This document shows, piece after piece, positions 5,929-7,136 of a DNA stretch of 7,136 bases. Numbering within the stretch: the first letter of the stretch is position 1; every line of letters starts with the position of its first letter. Below the pieces are notes generated by a model that was not told where the DNA came from, searched no databases, and saw nothing but the letters and a program-made list of their open reading frames with translations. The stretch comes from an uncultured Clostridia bacterium (GTDB lineage Bacteria > Bacillota > Clostridia > Oscillospirales > CAG-272): NCBI GenBank assembly GCA_947306035.1, contig CAMZFG010000039.1:1-7136 (forward strand), read 5' to 3'. Made by a program: the position numbers and the translations under genes.

Positions 5929-7136
5929 TTACGTCAGCGCTTCCCACAGGGCGGAAAATCCGCCGCGGCGGTAGATGGCGCGGTAGTACGCGAGTTCGTC
6001 CCCGATGCGGGCGTCGACCAGTTTGATGCCGAGCAGTTCCACGGGCGCTTTGTCGTCGGTCAGAATGAGGTCGCCGCCCCGATACAGGCCGTTTTCCCGC
6101 ATTTTGGAAAGCGCCGCGCCCAGCGCGCGGTAAAGCGGCGCGTCCGTCACCGTGGCCATGCCCGCCTCAAGGCGGTCGAGCGCGCCCGCGTCGCACGTGG
6201 CGAACAGTTCCCTGTTCTCCTGAATCTTGGCGTTGTAGACGTACGGGAACACGGCGGCCACCGTGTCGGCAAGGTAGGCGTTGATGGACTTTTCGTCCTC
6301 GGAGTACATATTCATATTCAGCGCCATCACGCCCCGCTCGGTCAGGTGGTCGGCCACCAGGCGGAAGAACTCGACGGTCGACATGCCCGCCGGAATGGTG
6401 ATATCCTGATAGGCGTCGACCAGGATCACGTCGTATTTTTTGTCTTTGCCGGGGCCGGAAAAGAGGTAGGCGCGCCCGTCGGAGACGACGGCGTCGACCG
6501 CGTCCGGCAGGTTGAAGTATTCCCGCGCCACGTCCACGATCCTGCCGTCGATCTCCACGCCCTCGATGTGCACGTCGCCGTAGTATTGCAGGCATTGCGT
6601 GGCAAAGGTGCCGGTGGCAAGGCCCAGTATCAAAATGTTGAAATCCTCTCTGCGTTCGGTTTCGGAAAGGCCCGCCATCAGCGGCGCGGCCAGGTCGTAG
6701 TCGTAGTAACCGCGCGTCAGGCCGCCGTCTTTCATCTGCATCGACTGCACGCCGAACAGCACGTTGGTCGAAAAATAGATCGCCTCGTCGTCGTCGTAGA
6801 CTTGCAGATAATTGTAGACGGACTCGCCCTCGTAGATGAGGTCGCTCTGCCAGAAGGCGAAGGAACCGAAGCACGACCCGACGCCGCACCCGGCGACCAA
6901 AACGAGGCAAACGACCGTTTTGGCGATCTGCTTTCCCGTCAGTCCTCCGCGCAGCCACAAAAAGTAGAGCGCCGCCAACAACACCAGCACCGCCGCAAAG
7001 ATGAAAAAGGTGACCGAGGTACCCACCGTGGGAATGGTGACGAACGTGGGGGTAAAGGTGCCGATGATGGAACCGATGGTATTGAGGGCGTTGAGTTCGC
7101 CCACCGTTTTGCCGTTGCTGTCAAGGTTGGTGGCGG
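5929..7136 (-). CDS. Membrane-anchored spermidine-synthase-fold protein, N-terminus off the right edge
   Basis: The frame is open from the right edge to TAA at 5929-5931 and shows 401 C-terminal residues; an internal GTG at 7102-7104 is not needed as the start. Visible residues 17-62 (TIGSIIGTF, then a long hydrophobic run) and 70-95 look like the last membrane helices of a larger transmembrane domain. The rest is a Rossmann methyltransferase-like domain of the spermidine synthase type. It has ILILGLATGT at 167-176 where SpeE has a GGGDGG-like loop, GVEIDG with E194 and D196, VVSDGRAYL with D219, and YDVILVDAYQD with D240. TDDKAPVE is near the end. SpeE proteins have D-S/T-x-D-P at the last catalytic site, so the DAYQD here argues against ordinary aminopropyl transfer. 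The layout fits the family often annotated as fused MFS/spermidine synthase, whose true reaction is mostly unknown. It is convergent with ricT, sharing an 85-nt gap, and its promoter is outside the window. Confidence 0.8.
   Translation of the reverse strand, partial: ATNLDSNGKTVGELNALNTIGSIIGTFTPTFVTIPTVGTSVTFFIFAAVLVLLAALYFLWLRGGLTGKQIAKTVVCLVLVAGCGVGSCFGSFAFWQSDLIYEGESVYNYLQVYDDDEAIYFSTNVLFGVQSMQMKDGGLTRGYYDYDLAAPLMAGLSETERREDFNILILGLATGTFATQCLQYYGDVHIEGVEIDGRIVDVAREYFNLPDAVDAVVSDGRAYLFSGPGKDKKYDVILVDAYQDITIPAGMSTVEFFRLVADHLTERGVMALNMNMYSEDEKSINAYLADTVAAVFPYVYNAKIQENRELFATCDAGALDRLEAGMATVTDAPLYRALGAALSKMRENGLYRGGDLILTDDKAPVELLGIKLVDARIGDELAYYRAIYRRGGFSALWEALT

Noticed and set aside
7102..7104. 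GTG as the true start of the spermidine-synthase-like gene
   Set aside because: The frame stays open to the window edge, and the residues around the GTG read on into membrane helices typical of the end of a longer membrane domain, so the gene is most likely cut by the edge.

Overview
The window is GC-rich chromosomal DNA with strongly G/C-biased third codon positions. It has clean AGGAGG-type ribosome binding sites and sigma-70/sigma-A-like promoters. The adjacent pair holB–ricT (yaaT) is a Firmicutes arrangement, and a glgB–glgC glycogen operon is common in Clostridia. The best guess is a GC-rich clostridial (Bacillota) bacterium, for example a gut lineage. This is inferred from gene order and protein character; no search was run. 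There is no insertion sequence, CRISPR array, tRNA or rRNA in the window.

Layout, left to right. (1) Positions 1-2994, minus strand: glycogen synthesis genes glgB (complete, 626 aa) then glgC (3' end cut by the window edge), transcribed leftward from a promoter at 3034-3062. (2) Positions 2995-3287: a divergent intergenic region with back-to-back promoters. The roughly 160 nt between them is packed with inverted repeats and is probably in neither mRNA. (3) Positions 3288-5843, plus strand: holB (DNA polymerase III delta-prime) and ricT (PSP1-domain Fe-S protein of the RNase Y-associated complex). They are driven by a near-consensus extended -10 promoter and end at a strong intrinsic terminator. 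(4) Positions 5929-7136, minus strand: the C-terminal 401 residues of a membrane-anchored spermidine-synthase-fold protein, convergent with ricT and cut at its N-terminus by the window edge.

How the genes work together: GlgC makes ADP-glucose and GlgB adds alpha-1,6 branches to the growing glucan, so glgB-glgC is a glycogen storage unit; the synthase is presumably off the left edge. HolB is part of the replicative clamp loader. RicT is linked to mRNA processing by RNase Y in Bacillus. Their pairing is conserved synteny and does not show a shared pathway.

No clearly new system is visible. The points most worth a second look are the nested inverted repeats between the divergent promoters, the arginine/glycine-rich N-terminal extension on RicT, the spermidine-synthase-like protein that lacks the canonical catalytic motif, and the 9-bp inverted repeat around the convergent terminator.
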